From assembly GCA_949291365.1 (NCBI GenBank), contig CASEVJ010000008.1:62001-126000 (forward strand): a stretch of DNA of 64,000 bases. Direction: 5' to 3'. This document shows positions 27,102 to 36,275 of the stretch, in pieces. The stretch is from an uncultured bacterium (GTDB lineage Bacteria; Elusimicrobiota; Elusimicrobia; Elusimicrobiales; Elusimicrobiaceae). The translations under genes and the position numbers were made by a program. The notes below the pieces were generated by a model that made no database searches, was not told where the DNA came from, and saw only the letters and a list, made by a program, of their open reading frames with translations. Within the stretch, counting starts at the first letter, position 1. The number at the start of each line of letters is the position of its first letter.

Positions 27102-28226
27102 ATGAAAAAACTGGCAATTGTATTTTTAACCGTGTTGATGGCTTGGCCTGTGGCCGCCCAAACGCCGGTAAACTTTACGGTTTCCGAAGACATCAGCTAC
27201 GATGACAACATTTATCTGACCAAAGACAATACGGAAGGTTCCATGATCAGCACCACCCGCGTTGGGGCAGACTACGCTTCCAACATTCCGGGCAGCGGTT
27301 TGGAACTCTCTGCCAAAGGTTTAGTGGGCTACAACGCTTATACCAAAGACAGCTCTACCAATAACTATTGGGACGCCTTGGGCGCTGTACAGCTCAAAAA
27401 CGACTGGATGACCATCGGAGACCGCTTCATCTATACCTCCGACCCGGCCAACAGCTCTTTGACCGACCGTGCCAAACGTATTCAGAACATCGGGTACGCC
27501 TCTTTTAGAACCTCTTCCGAAAAAACGTTCGGTTTGGGTTTTGACGTAAACGATATTTTGGATCGTTATATGGAATCCGATTGGGATTATTTGAACCGCA
27601 ACCGCATCAATTTGGGTGCACAGGTTTACTATAATATCTCTCCCAAAACGAATTTCTTCTTGGAATATGTCTACTCTGACATTGCCTATCAAGAAGACGA
27701 TATCAGCGATTCTACCGGCAACAGCGTGGGTCTGGGTGTAAACGGCCAAATTGCTTCTAAAGTGACCGGTACGGCCAAAATTACCTGGGATATGCGCGAT
27801 TATGACCACAGCGTTGATGATGCAAACAGCTACAACGACTTGTTGGGTTACTATGTAGCTTTGGAATGGCAGCCGACCACGCAGAACACCATTCGCTTGT
27901 CCGGTGCCCGCAGAATGGAAGAAACCTTGTACGATGTCAACCGCTATTTTGAAGACACCATTGTATCTCTGTATGGCTCTCAGAAGATCTATGACAAATG
28001 GACCGCTTCTTTGACATTATCTTGGGAGAATATGGCCTATCCGTATAGCTCTGACGGAAGCAAGAGAAACGATGACCTCTATACCATTCGCCCGGCTGTG
28101 GACTACCAGTTCAAAGAATGGCTTTCCGCCGGTGTATGGTACCAGTGGCGCAACCGCGATTCCAACAAAGGTGGGTTTGATTACGACCGCAACCAGTTTG
28201 GTGTATACGCCAAAGCGTTGTTCTAA
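27102..28226 (+). CDS. Outer membrane beta-barrel, putative porin-2 type
   Basis: This 374-residue protein has a signal peptide (KLAIVFLTVLMAWPVAAQ) and about 16 Tyr/Trp/Asp-rich strands. It begins with SEDISYDDNIYLT, a pattern typical of the putative beta-barrel porin 2 family (PF10082), and ends in phenylalanine (VYAKALF). It is probably an outer membrane channel or structural barrel. A GGGAG site precedes the ATG, and a strong terminator follows the stop. Pairing with the FecR-like gene suggests a shared envelope function, possibly in polysaccharide export. Confidence 0.75.
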   Translation: MKKLAIVFLTVLMAWPVAAQTPVNFTVSEDISYDDNIYLTKDNTEGSMISTTRVGADYASNIPGSGLELSAKGLVGYNAYTKDSSTNNYWDALGAVQLKNDWMTIGDRFIYTSDPANSSLTDRAKRIQNIGYASFRTSSEKTFGLGFDVNDILDRYMESDWDYLNRNRINLGAQVYYNISPKTNFFLEYVYSDIAYQEDDISDSTGNSVGLGVNGQIASKVTGTAKITWDMRDYDHSVDDANSYNDLLGYYVALEWQPTTQNTIRLSGARRMEETLYDVNRYFEDTIVSLYGSQKIYDKWTASLTLSWENMAYPYSSDGSKRNDDLYTIRPAVDYQFKEWLSAGVWYQWRNRDSNKGGFDYDRNQFGVYAKALF

Positions 28227-28248
28227 TTTGCGGCTAAAGCCAAATTTA

Positions 28249-28277
28249 AACCCCCGCTCATTGAGCGGGGGTTTTGT
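28249..28277 (+). terminator. Terminator after the barrel gene
   Basis: A perfect 12-bp stem AACCCCCGCTCA/TGAGCGGGGGTT with a single-base centre is followed by TTTGTATTT, starting 23 bp after the barrel stop. Confidence 0.9.
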
Positions 28278-28704
28278 ATTTAGGGGCCCTGGAGACATAA
28301 TTATTTTTATGCGGACATCTTCCGGCCAGGGCCTTTGCCAGGCCTATATAGCCAAGGGGCTTTTGTATAGATATTCCCGGACGCAGTGGGTGAAAACCCA
28401 GCTGTGCCGGCCAGACCATCTGAAAAATACAGCAAGAACCAGCCGAAGAAAGATTTTATCTGGGCGAAAATGGCCAACCTTGGCGGGGATTGCCCCGCCT
28501 TGTTGGGCAAAGAAAAGATAAAATTTTGGCACCCCTAAAGAGGCAAACAGGGGGAATGTCTCTTCTGTATTTGCCAACTGTCCATTGAGGGGCAGTGAAA
28601 AACAAGGGTACTTGGCCCGGCTTATGGGGACGCTTTTTAACGCCCTATCTTCCAACCGAAAAATGATGTATTAAAAAGCGGGATAAAACAATAGGCCGCA
28701 GCCA
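28278..28704. other. Gene-free stretch before the polysaccharide locus
   Basis: This 427-bp stretch holds short open frames on both strands but no credible gene. It contains an 8-bp inverted repeat GGCCCTGG (28285-28292) / CCAGGGCC (28326-28333) and a small GGCGGGG/CCCCGCC hairpin near 28481-28499. A 103-codon minus frame (28344-28655) has no ribosome binding site or known domain. It may be decayed sequence or an unrecognised repeat or RNA. Confidence 0.45.
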
Positions 28705-29727
28705 TTATTTACTGCGCAGTACCAAGACGTAGTAAGGAGGAAGTTTGGACGTTTTTTTGCGCCCGAAGAGGGCTTTGTATTTTTTTTGTTGGAACGCTGG
28801 CGGTAAGGGTTGTGCAGCGTCGGAGGCATTGACTAAAACGGTATAATATTTCTTTTTGTATTGCCAGGTTTTTGCCAGCAAGGGTAAATTGATTTCTGCC
28901 GGCGTGCTGACCAGCTGACCGTTTTCCAACACTGGGCGGAAAGAGGTCAATTCCCGGCTGACGGATTTTACGCGTTTCCACCAGTCCGGCCGCGCCTGTG
29001 GCAGCGGGCGCCCTTCGGTAGTAAAAATAAAATAGAATAGCCCATTTACTCCGTTAACTATTCCGTGATAAGACATGAAACGGATTTCTTCTTCTGTAGG
29101 GAAGCGACCTATGCGGTCATCATCAGGACGGTGTTGTTTGTATTCTTTCCAATCAAAACTTTGCACTACACCCCAAAGTGGATTTTCCGCCGCACCGTGT
29201 GCTGCCATGCCGCGGCGTGCCAAAGCCAGCTGGTCACCAAAAGAGGTCAGCGGCAGGTGCGGTACGGGATACCAGTCCACCATTAAAATATCCGGCAAAT
29301 CATAAAAAGGAACAGCGGTGCGCCCTTGGCCAATGACTAAAGCCATTTCATGCTGTGGAAACGCCGCTTTGGCAGCGTTATATGCCTGTAATACGCGGGC
29401 GCGGGGCCAGCGGGAGACATCGGGCTCGTCCACCAAATACCAGGCCAAAACAGGCCAGTTTTGGGCCTCTTTTTCATACGGGGAGCCGATAACTTTGTCC
29501 GGGTAAAAAACGACATCTAGGCCATATTTATCCGCTTTTTGGGCCAGTTGGGATAAAAGGGCGGGGTCTTGTTTGTAGGTTTGAAGGCAGGTAAATCCGG
29601 CTTTTTTAAGGGTTTTGACATCAGCCGGGTCATTAACCCCATACATACATAGAGCAAATGGCGCACCCCACAAGGGGGCCCCTGCCCATAAAGCATAAGA
29701 AAGCAACAATAATTTACGAAGCGACAT
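28705..29727 (-). CDS. Secreted TIM-barrel glycoside hydrolase-like protein
   Basis: This 340-residue protein starts at the ATG at 29727, which gives a good signal peptide (SLRKLLLLSYALWAGAPLWG); the open frame upstream is inside the preceding gene. The mature part looks like an alpha/beta barrel: FALCMYGVNDPADVKTLKKAGF, then WYLVDEPDVS with acidic residues placed like a catalytic strand, then MVDWYPVPHLP. It resembles DUF4434-type glycosidase-like proteins. It overlaps the sugar transferase end by 14 bp. A role in trimming or releasing the polysaccharide made by this locus is inferred from context only. Confidence 0.6.
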   Translation of the reverse strand: MSLRKLLLLSYALWAGAPLWGAPFALCMYGVNDPADVKTLKKAGFTCLQTYKQDPALLSQLAQKADKYGLDVVFYPDKVIGSPYEKEAQNWPVLAWYLVDEPDVSRWPRARVLQAYNAAKAAFPQHEMALVIGQGRTAVPFYDLPDILMVDWYPVPHLPLTSFGDQLALARRGMAAHGAAENPLWGVVQSFDWKEYKQHRPDDDRIGRFPTEEEIRFMSYHGIVNGVNGLFYFIFTTEGRPLPQARPDWWKRVKSVSRELTSFRPVLENGQLVSTPAEINLPLLAKTWQYKKKYYTVLVNASDAAQPLPPAFQQKKYKALFGRKKTSKLPPYYVLVLRSK

Positions 29728-31051
29728 GCGAATCCTTGATGAACATGCGCAGCCCGGTTTTGACCATAATTTCCAAATCCAGCCAAATGGAACGGTTTTT
29801 AATATACCACACATCATAAGAAAAACGGGTAAAAGCCGCATCAAAGTCAGCATCATGGAAGGGGTTGTCATTTTGAGCGGTAATTTTATAATTTGGCGGT
29901 GCTTTAAAATTTAGCTGTGCCCACCCGGTAATGCCCGGTTTTACAATAGTGCGTATAGTATGATTGGGAATCTGTTCGTTCAGCAGCGTCCATTCTCCTG
30001 TCCATAAAGGGCGCGGCCCAACAAAAGACAAATCCCCTTTCAGTACATTCATAATTTGCGGTATCTCGTCTAATCTAAAACGCCGCAGCCAGCCGCCGGC
30101 CCGGGTGATTTGTTCCTGGTCAGATTCCTGGTTTTGCTGCTTAATGGTGCGGAATTTATAAATGGTGATAATTTTGCCCATATACCCCACCCGTTTTTGG
30201 GTAAAAATAGGGTTTTCGCCGTCTATGTATTTTATAGCCAGCCAAATCACCGCTCCCAGCGGGGCCAAAAAGGGTAACATGCATATTGCCAGCCCTAAAT
30301 CCAGCGTGCGTTTAAGCATGTTATAGGTGGCGCTTTCCCGGCGGTTGCCTATACCGCGCAACAGCCACATGCCGTCATTAATGCTCTCGCGCGATACCCG
30401 GCGGAAAAGACGTTCAAACACATTAAAATCCGTATCCACACAAGCCCCTTTGGCTATAAATTTGGAGGAGATTACGTCCCAGGCCTTGGGGTTTTCTGCA
30501 AAAAGTTTGCTGCCTACCACCACTAAATCCAGATTACGCAGGGAATAGGTTTTGTCTGGCTGTGGGGCGTATTCCCGGGCCCGTATGGCAAACCCTTTGG
30601 AAGAGGTCGCTTCCGCTGCAATTTGCTGTAGCGTTTGGCTTTGCCCAAAAAGAAGTAATGTAGTTTTGGAGAAATCCAGCTTAAAATAGGATTTTCTCAC
30701 CCAGTATACATAAATAAAATAAAGCCCTAATACCGCCATTAAAATTGCTTTTGGCGTTAGCAGCGGCAGCCGCCCGGATAAGAAATAAAAGAAACAAACC
30801 GACAGAAATGTGGAAAGCAAAAACGCTAATCCCAGCGATTTATAATTGATAAACTGTTTGCGCAGGGATTTGATGTCGTAGAAAGAAAACAGCCACAAGG
30901 CAAATGTACAAAAGATAAAAACAAACAGAAACACCTTGCAATTGTTGACGTAAATCGGCCAGCTTATTTCCCAACGGCGGACGGCCACCGTAACAAACAA
31001 AATGGCAAAAAACGCCAAAGTATCTAGCAATAAAAAAAACCGGCGTTTCAT
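29714..31051 (-). CDS. Polyprenyl-phosphate sugar-1-phosphate transferase (WcaJ/WbaP type)
   Basis: This 445-residue membrane enzyme would start repeat-unit synthesis by moving a sugar-1-phosphate from UDP-sugar to undecaprenyl phosphate. Four N-terminal membrane helices and a CoA-binding-like domain precede the catalytic domain, which has another membrane segment, IYKFRTI, RRFRLDEIPQ, LSFVGPRPLW and PGITGWAQLNF. I take the ATG at 31051: it has a GGAGG site and overlaps the epimerase stop as ATGA; an ATG seven codons earlier lacks this support. The transferred sugar cannot be deduced, though the neighbouring epimerase suggests a UDP-hexose. Confidence 0.92.
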   Translation of the reverse strand: MKRRFFLLLDTLAFFAILFVTVAVRRWEISWPIYVNNCKVFLFVFIFCTFALWLFSFYDIKSLRKQFINYKSLGLAFLLSTFLSVCFFYFLSGRLPLLTPKAILMAVLGLYFIYVYWVRKSYFKLDFSKTTLLLFGQSQTLQQIAAEATSSKGFAIRAREYAPQPDKTYSLRNLDLVVVGSKLFAENPKAWDVISSKFIAKGACVDTDFNVFERLFRRVSRESINDGMWLLRGIGNRRESATYNMLKRTLDLGLAICMLPFLAPLGAVIWLAIKYIDGENPIFTQKRVGYMGKIITIYKFRTIKQQNQESDQEQITRAGGWLRRFRLDEIPQIMNVLKGDLSFVGPRPLWTGEWTLLNEQIPNHTIRTIVKPGITGWAQLNFKAPPNYKITAQNDNPFHDADFDAAFTRFSYDVWYIKNRSIWLDLEIMVKTGLRMFIKDSHVAS

Positions 31052-32001
31052 TTGGCCTCCGTTTGAGCCCACATTTGCCGCAAACCTTCTTCCAACGTGA
31101 CAGAAGGAACGTATCCCTGGGTGGTTATTTTGGAAATATCGGCAGAGGATAATTTGACGTCTCCGGCACGTTTGGGGCGGAATACCCGCTCCAGCGGCCG
31201 GCCGGCTATTTTTTCAATGATGTCTGCCAGCTCTAACAAAGAATAGGTTTTTCCGCTGGCAACATTATAAATCTCTCCGGGCTGGGCTTTTAAAGCGGCT
31301 ATTAAATTGGCTTGCACCACGTCCTCTACATATACAAAATCCCGGCTTTGCTGGCCATCCCAGTCTATGTATAAGGGGCCTCCTTGCCGGGCCAGCTGCA
31401 TAAACTTTGCAATGACCGCGGCGTAGGCGGAGTTTGGATTTTGTCCCGGGCCAAATACGTTAAAGTAGCGCAAACTGACGGTTTCTAATCCATAAAGCCG
31501 AAAGTACAACTGGCACAACTCGGCCCCGGTTTGTTTAGACAAAGCATAGGGGGATTGGCAATCCGTGGGGGAATCTTCTTTATAGGGCAGGGCTTCTCCA
31601 TTTCCATATACAGCACTGGAAGAGGCAAAAACAACGCGTTTTACCCCAGCCCGGCGGGCTTCTTCCAGTACATTAGCCGTGCCCTGCACATTAATATCCA
31701 AGGTTTCCAACGGTTTTTCCACCGATTCGGCTACGGAAACTAATGCCGCATGGTGTAATACATAATCCGCTCCGGCCATAGCATGGCGTACGGTGCTTGT
31801 GTCTCGGATGTCCCCTGTCACAAGTTGGATTTTGTCCTCTAGGCCAGCTAGGTTTTCTGGGCGTCCGGAAGAAAAATTATCCAGAATACGCACATATTGC
31901 CCTTGCCGAACCAGTTCTTTGGCCAAATGGGAGCCGATAAAACCAGCTCCTCCGGTAATCAGCCATGTATTTTTCGCAGATAAAGAAACGCCCGTATACA
32001 T
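31048..32001 (-). CDS. UDP-sugar 4-epimerase (GalE/WbpP type)
   Basis: This 317-residue enzyme has the Rossmann motif TGGAGFIGSH, the SSSAVYG serine strand and the catalytic YALSK. RYFNVFGPGQNPNSAYAAVI and RDFVYVEDVV resemble UDP-GlcNAc/UDP-Glc 4-epimerases of polysaccharide loci. It should supply UDP-galactose, UDP-GalNAc or a similar nucleotide sugar. It is the first gene of the minus-strand unit. A TATAAT box ends 8 nt before the ATG, with no ribosome binding site, suggesting a near-leaderless mRNA. It shares ancestry with the epimerase at 3162 but is clearly a different subfamily. Confidence 0.88.
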   Translation of the reverse strand: MYTGVSLSAKNTWLITGGAGFIGSHLAKELVRQGQYVRILDNFSSGRPENLAGLEDKIQLVTGDIRDTSTVRHAMAGADYVLHHAALVSVAESVEKPLETLDINVQGTANVLEEARRAGVKRVVFASSSAVYGNGEALPYKEDSPTDCQSPYALSKQTGAELCQLYFRLYGLETVSLRYFNVFGPGQNPNSAYAAVIAKFMQLARQGGPLYIDWDGQQSRDFVYVEDVVQANLIAALKAQPGEIYNVASGKTYSLLELADIIEKIAGRPLERVFRPKRAGDVKLSSADISKITTQGYVPSVTLEEGLRQMWAQTEAK

Positions 32002-32082
32002 ATAAATAAATTATACTAAATTATATTGGAAAGGTATTTTTTCCTGTCTTTCAAAATGATATAATTTAAACTGGTTAGCTAT
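32002..32082. promoter_or_regulatory. Divergent promoter region within the polysaccharide locus
   Basis: This very AT-rich 81-bp gap holds TATAAT on the minus strand (32015-32010), 8 nt before the epimerase ATG, and TATAAT on the plus strand (32060-32065), 17 nt before the glycosyltransferase ATG. No clear ribosome binding site precedes either start. Confidence 0.65.
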
Positions 32083-32910
32083 ATGAGCAATACATGTCCT
32101 CCGTTTTCTGTGTTAATGTCTGTGTACGCCAAGGATAACCCTGTTTGGGTGGGTCAAGCGTTGGATAGTGTGCTTTCCTCTACGGTTTGCCCTGCAGAAG
32201 TGGTGATTGTGCAAGACGGCCCCGTGCCGGAAGCAATCAGCCATACATTGGCGGTCTATGCAGGGAAATATCCTCAGATAAAACGGGTGTCGCTTGAGCA
32301 AAATATGGGGCTGGGAATGGCCTTGCAAAAAGGGCTGGAAGCGTGTTCCCATGAACTGGTGGCCCGCATGGACGCCGATGACCTCTCTTTGCCCGACCGC
32401 TTTGAAAAACAATTAAACCGTTTTGCCCAGGAGCCGGAATTGGCTGTTTTGGGAGGGGCTATTGAAGAAATAGACGGGGATACCTTGCACCCGGTGGCTA
32501 TGCGGCGCGTACCTTGCAGTGATGCCGAATGCAAACAATTCTTAAAAACCCGCTGTCCGTTTAATCACATGACGGTCATGTTTAAAAAAAATTTTATTTT
32601 GCAGGCCGGCAGCTATCAGCCGTTTCACCTGATGGAAGATTACTATTTATGGGCCCGCTGTGCGGCCAAAGGATATGTATTTGGCAATTTGCCCGATATT
32701 GTGCTGCGGGCGCGTGTCAATGCTGCCATGTATGGGCGGCGCGGCGGCTGGAAGTATTTCAAGAGCAATAAAGCGTTATCGGGCCAGCTGTATCGGCTGG
32801 GATTAATCAGTTTGGCAACCTATTGCTTTAATGTGGCTGTACGCTTTTGCGTGCAGGTGCTGATGCCTAACTCTTGGCGGCGGACTTTTTATAAAAAAGC
32901 ATTAAGATGA
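32083..32910 (+). CDS. Family 2 glycosyltransferase
   Basis: This 275-residue GT-A enzyme starts FSVLMSVYAKDNPVWVGQALDSVL, has VIVQDGP, and the DxD-type MDADD metal motif followed by SLPDRFEKQL. It resembles AmsE-like transferases of exopolysaccharide loci. A C-terminal hydrophobic segment may associate it with the membrane. It is the first gene of the forward polysaccharide unit and overlaps the next gene by 4 bp (ATGA). The donor sugar cannot be predicted. Confidence 0.88.
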   Translation: MSNTCPPFSVLMSVYAKDNPVWVGQALDSVLSSTVCPAEVVIVQDGPVPEAISHTLAVYAGKYPQIKRVSLEQNMGLGMALQKGLEACSHELVARMDADDLSLPDRFEKQLNRFAQEPELAVLGGAIEEIDGDTLHPVAMRRVPCSDAECKQFLKTRCPFNHMTVMFKKNFILQAGSYQPFHLMEDYYLWARCAAKGYVFGNLPDIVLRARVNAAMYGRRGGWKYFKSNKALSGQLYRLGLISLATYCFNVAVRFCVQVLMPNSWRRTFYKKALR

Positions 32911-34001
32911 GAGAAAAAACAATTGGAATTTTAACTCATTACCAGGTGCATAATCATGGGGCCCTTTTGCAGATGTATGGTCTGTACCATAGTTTGCAAA
33001 AGTTAGGGCTGGCTCCGTGCGTGCTAACGTATGAAAAGAATTTTGGTTTTTTATCCACGGAATTAAAAAATAAATATGCCCTCTCGCTCAAGTCAATCCC
33101 TTTTTATCTGCGGTATCTGCGTGAACAGGGCGTAAGCAAGACCTGGTTTAATTTTAGGAAGAAACGGCTGTTAAGCCGGTTTAATACCCGGAATTTTGTT
33201 TTTGTCCCTCTGAAAAATGCGGCCCTGGATTATGTCGTGGTGGGCAGTGATGAGGTGTTTTCTTTGGAAGTGGGGCTCAACCGCATGATGTATGGACATG
33301 GGGTAACCTGTAAAAAGATTTTTTCGTATGCGGCCAGTTTTGGCCAAACCAATATGGCCGATATAGAGAAAAAAAACTGTCGGGAAATTATGACAGGAGG
33401 GCTGCGGAAATTTGCGCATATTTGCGTGCGGGATCAATCTTCCGCCGATACTATAGAAGCGTTGCTGGGCCAGCGGCCGGAAATTCATTTTGATCCGGTG
33501 CTGTTGTATGGCTTTGCCGCGGAATTGCAAAACAGTTCATATGCCGGCCCAAAAGGGCGTTATTTGTTGCTTTATGCCTATGACAATCATTTAAATTCTC
33601 CTGAAGAAATAGAAGCGGTGCGTTCTTATGCCCGTGCGCATAAATTAAAAATCGTTTCTCCCGGTTTTTATCATGCGTGGGCAGACATCAACCTCAATGT
33701 AAACCCGCTGGAATTGCTGCAGGTTTTTAAACAGGCAAATTGTGTGGTAACGGATACGTTCCATGGCAGCGTGCTTTCTATTTTGACAAACCGGCCCTTT
33801 GCTGCCTTTGTGCGGGCTATGAATACAAACAAAATGAGCTATTTATTGCATTCATTATGCGCCCAGCAGGCCCACACCCAGCGCGTCCAGGATGTACCGC
33901 GTATATTGGAACAGCGGTGGGATTGGGCGGCAATTAACCAAAATATCCAAGGCATGAGGGAAAAGGCGCTGTCTTACCTGAAAGGGGTTTTGTATGGCTG
34001 A
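32907..34001 (+). CDS. Polysaccharide pyruvyl transferase-family protein (copy 1)
   Basis: This 364-residue protein belongs to the CsaB/WcaK-like pyruvyltransferase family, which adds ketal pyruvate from PEP to sugars. The start TIGILTHYQVHNHGALLQMYGL, VVGSDEVFSLE, CVRDQSSADTI and VTDTFHGSVLSIL follow the family pattern. Some family members act as glycosyltransferase-like enzymes, so the reaction is uncertain. It overlaps the upstream gene by 4 bp and the downstream iron-sulfur gene by 8 bp. A second such pair occurs at 38239-41994. Confidence 0.83.
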   Translation: MREKTIGILTHYQVHNHGALLQMYGLYHSLQKLGLAPCVLTYEKNFGFLSTELKNKYALSLKSIPFYLRYLREQGVSKTWFNFRKKRLLSRFNTRNFVFVPLKNAALDYVVVGSDEVFSLEVGLNRMMYGHGVTCKKIFSYAASFGQTNMADIEKKNCREIMTGGLRKFAHICVRDQSSADTIEALLGQRPEIHFDPVLLYGFAAELQNSSYAGPKGRYLLLYAYDNHLNSPEEIEAVRSYARAHKLKIVSPGFYHAWADINLNVNPLELLQVFKQANCVVTDTFHGSVLSILTNRPFAAFVRAMNTNKMSYLLHSLCAQQAHTQRVQDVPRILEQRWDWAAINQNIQGMREKALSYLKGVLYG

Positions 34002-35175
34002 TTGCGTGAGTAATCCACAGTTTTGTGTGGGGTGCGGGGCCTGTGAAGCGGTATGTCCGAAAAAGGCCGTTCGTTTAGCGCTGAATGAAGACGGATTTAT
34101 AACCGCCCAGCTGGATAAAACCAAATGCATACAGTGCGGTAAATGCCTGCAAGTGTGCCCTAAATTTGCGGAGCAGTTGGGAGTTTCGCCTCATTTTGAA
34201 GATATTCCGCTTTATGCGGTAAGCAGCCAAGATCGCTTGGAACAAGAGACTTCCGCCAGCGGCGGCGCCGCGGCGGAAATTACCAAATGGGCTTTTGCAA
34301 ATGGGTATATAGTGGCCGGCACCGTTTATGATTACCAACACCAGCAGGCCAAAACAATGATTGCTGAAAACTACGAACAGGCCCGGGCATTTAAAGGATC
34401 TAAATATTTGCAAAGCGATTTTTCCCACGTTTTTGATGATATTTTGAAACGGAAAGAAAAGATGGTTGTTTTTGGTACTCCTTGCCAAATAGCGGCCTTA
34501 CATTTGGCTGCAAAAATAACTGGCCGTCGAAAAGATTTGGTTTTAGTTGATTTTTTCTGCCATGGGATTCCTTCGTATCTGTTGTGGAATGCTTTTCTGC
34601 AGTCTCTTCCGCAAACTGTCCGGCAAATCCGGTTTAGACATAAAAAGTATGGGTGGCATGCGTATACTATGGAAATAAATGGACAGATTTTGCCCCAAAG
34701 AAAGAATCCTTTTTATACGTTATTTTTCAGTGATTGTTTTTTGGGGCCGCAGTGTTATGCTTGCCCAAGCAGGCAAAGTTTTGCTTGTGCCGATATCCGT
34801 CTGGGCGATTTTTGGGGAAGCCAGTTTGATTTGCGGGAAGATGGCGTAAGTGCTTTTTGCGCCATTACCGCTAAAGGACAGGAAGTTTTTGAGGCCTTAA
34901 AAGGGGGACTGCGGATTTACCCGTTTGCTGCCGCCCATGAGCTGTGCCGGAAAAGCCAGCAGGCATTTGGCCCAAAAGCGGTTCCTTGGCAGAGGGAACA
35001 TTTGATGTCTTGTTTAAAGAACGGGGAATCTATAGCCCGTGTGCAACAGGCATACGCGGCTTCTTTGCCTTTCCAGAAACGAATAGCAGCGTGTGTAAAA
35101 AAATACCTTCCTTCCCGCGTGCGTAATTTATTACGATTTTGGTGCCATAAAAAAACTGAAAGAACAATATGCTGA
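33994..35175 (+). CDS. FrhB-like (coenzyme F420 hydrogenase beta) iron-sulfur protein (copy 1)
   Basis: This 393-residue protein has two ferredoxin-type 4Fe-4S motifs (CVGCGACEAVCP and CIQCGKCLQVCP) in the first 60 residues. The FrhB/FdhB-like domain follows, with SASGGAAAEITKWAF, GTPCQIAAL and CPSRQSFACADIRLGDFWG. The family reduces or oxidises flavin- or F420-linked substrates, but in polysaccharide loci its role is unsettled. The 8-bp overlap with the pyruvyltransferase gene implies coupled expression and probably a joint function. Confidence 0.85.
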   Translation: MADCVSNPQFCVGCGACEAVCPKKAVRLALNEDGFITAQLDKTKCIQCGKCLQVCPKFAEQLGVSPHFEDIPLYAVSSQDRLEQETSASGGAAAEITKWAFANGYIVAGTVYDYQHQQAKTMIAENYEQARAFKGSKYLQSDFSHVFDDILKRKEKMVVFGTPCQIAALHLAAKITGRRKDLVLVDFFCHGIPSYLLWNAFLQSLPQTVRQIRFRHKKYGWHAYTMEINGQILPQRKNPFYTLFFSDCFLGPQCYACPSRQSFACADIRLGDFWGSQFDLREDGVSAFCAITAKGQEVFEALKGGLRIYPFAAAHELCRKSQQAFGPKAVPWQREHLMSCLKNGESIARVQQAYAASLPFQKRIAACVKKYLPSRVRNLLRFWCHKKTERTIC

Positions 35176-36275
35176 AAATTCTCTATACGATATCAACATT
35201 GCAGCGGTCAGGGCCGTCTCTGGTGGTATACAACCTGGTTCAGGGGTTGGACAGGAAAAAGTTTGTGCCTATGGTATTAACATTATCCAAAGAGCCGAAA
35301 GTGTCTTTAAAGAAAGATTTTGAAAAATTGCGGGTGGAGGTTTGTTCTTTGGCTTTGTCTAGAATAGGGGGGCTTCTTGTAGGAGTTCCTAAATTTCTGG
35401 CGATGGTAAAAAAACTGTGCCCGGACATTATTCATGCCCAAGGATTTAGGGATATTTGTCTGACGGCTCTGGCCGGTAAAAAGTATACGAAAATAGCAAC
35501 TATTCACTGTGATTTTCGGCTGGACTATCGCTTGAAATATGGAGCTGTTTTTGGAAGTTTAATGGCTTGGCTGCAATGGCGGGCACTGCGGAGATTTTCT
35601 AAAAGAGTTTGCGTTTCCCGGACTTTATCTGCGGCGCTGAATAACAATGCGTATGGGATTTCTTTTGATTATATAGAAAATGGGGTGGACATGCGTTTGT
35701 TTTACCCGGTTTCAGATAAAAAAACGCTTCGCAAAGAGTTGGGTTTGCCGGAAGATAAAATCATTTTCATTTGGGCGGGGTCTTTTATAAAGATGAAAAA
35801 TCCGATGTTATTGGTACGGCTGATAAAAAACCTAACAGAAAAAAATCTCTTTTTTGTCTTTTGTGGCGCACGCGGCGCGCTGTTGCAAAAAGCTCGCCAG
35901 GAGGCAGGTGCTCTGAAAAATGTTCTTTTTACCGGCTATACAGAACACATTGCCCAGTATATGCAGGCGAGCGATTGTTATATTTCCACGTCCGTTTCTG
36001 AGGGCTTCCATTTAGCGGCTTATGAAGCGTTGGCCTGCGGGCTGCCTGTTATCTTGACCAAATTAGACGTTTACCGGGAGATGGAGGATTTGGGACAGGC
36101 CTTGTTTTTCCCAAATGGGGACGGCGAGGGGTTGCGTGGTCAAATTTCTTATTTTTTGCAACATCAAGAATCTTTTGCCCCCCGGCAAGGAGAATGTTTT
36201 GTGAAGGAAAAATTTTCTTCCGATGCCATGAGCAAAAGGTATCAGCAGTTTTATGAGGGGATGCGGTCTGTATGA
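35169..36275 (+). CDS. Family 4 glycosyltransferase (GT-B)
   Basis: This 368-residue retaining GT-B enzyme begins ILYTISTLQRSGPSLVVYNLV. The C-terminal donor site is seen in FIWAGSFIKMKNPMLL and SEGFHLAAYEALACGLPVI, which contains the E-x7-E motif. No membrane segment is evident. It overlaps the previous gene by 7 bp and the next by 4 bp. The acceptor and linkage are unknown. Confidence 0.88.
   Translation: MLKILYTISTLQRSGPSLVVYNLVQGLDRKKFVPMVLTLSKEPKVSLKKDFEKLRVEVCSLALSRIGGLLVGVPKFLAMVKKLCPDIIHAQGFRDICLTALAGKKYTKIATIHCDFRLDYRLKYGAVFGSLMAWLQWRALRRFSKRVCVSRTLSAALNNNAYGISFDYIENGVDMRLFYPVSDKKTLRKELGLPEDKIIFIWAGSFIKMKNPMLLVRLIKNLTEKNLFFVFCGARGALLQKARQEAGALKNVLFTGYTEHIAQYMQASDCYISTSVSEGFHLAAYEALACGLPVILTKLDVYREMEDLGQALFFPNGDGEGLRGQISYFLQHQESFAPRQGECFVKEKFSSDAMSKRYQQFYEGMRSV

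Noticed and set aside
28344..28655. A 103-codon reverse frame between the barrel gene and the polysaccharide locus
   Set aside because: No ribosome binding site, promoter or recognisable family; composition is unlike neighbouring proteins.
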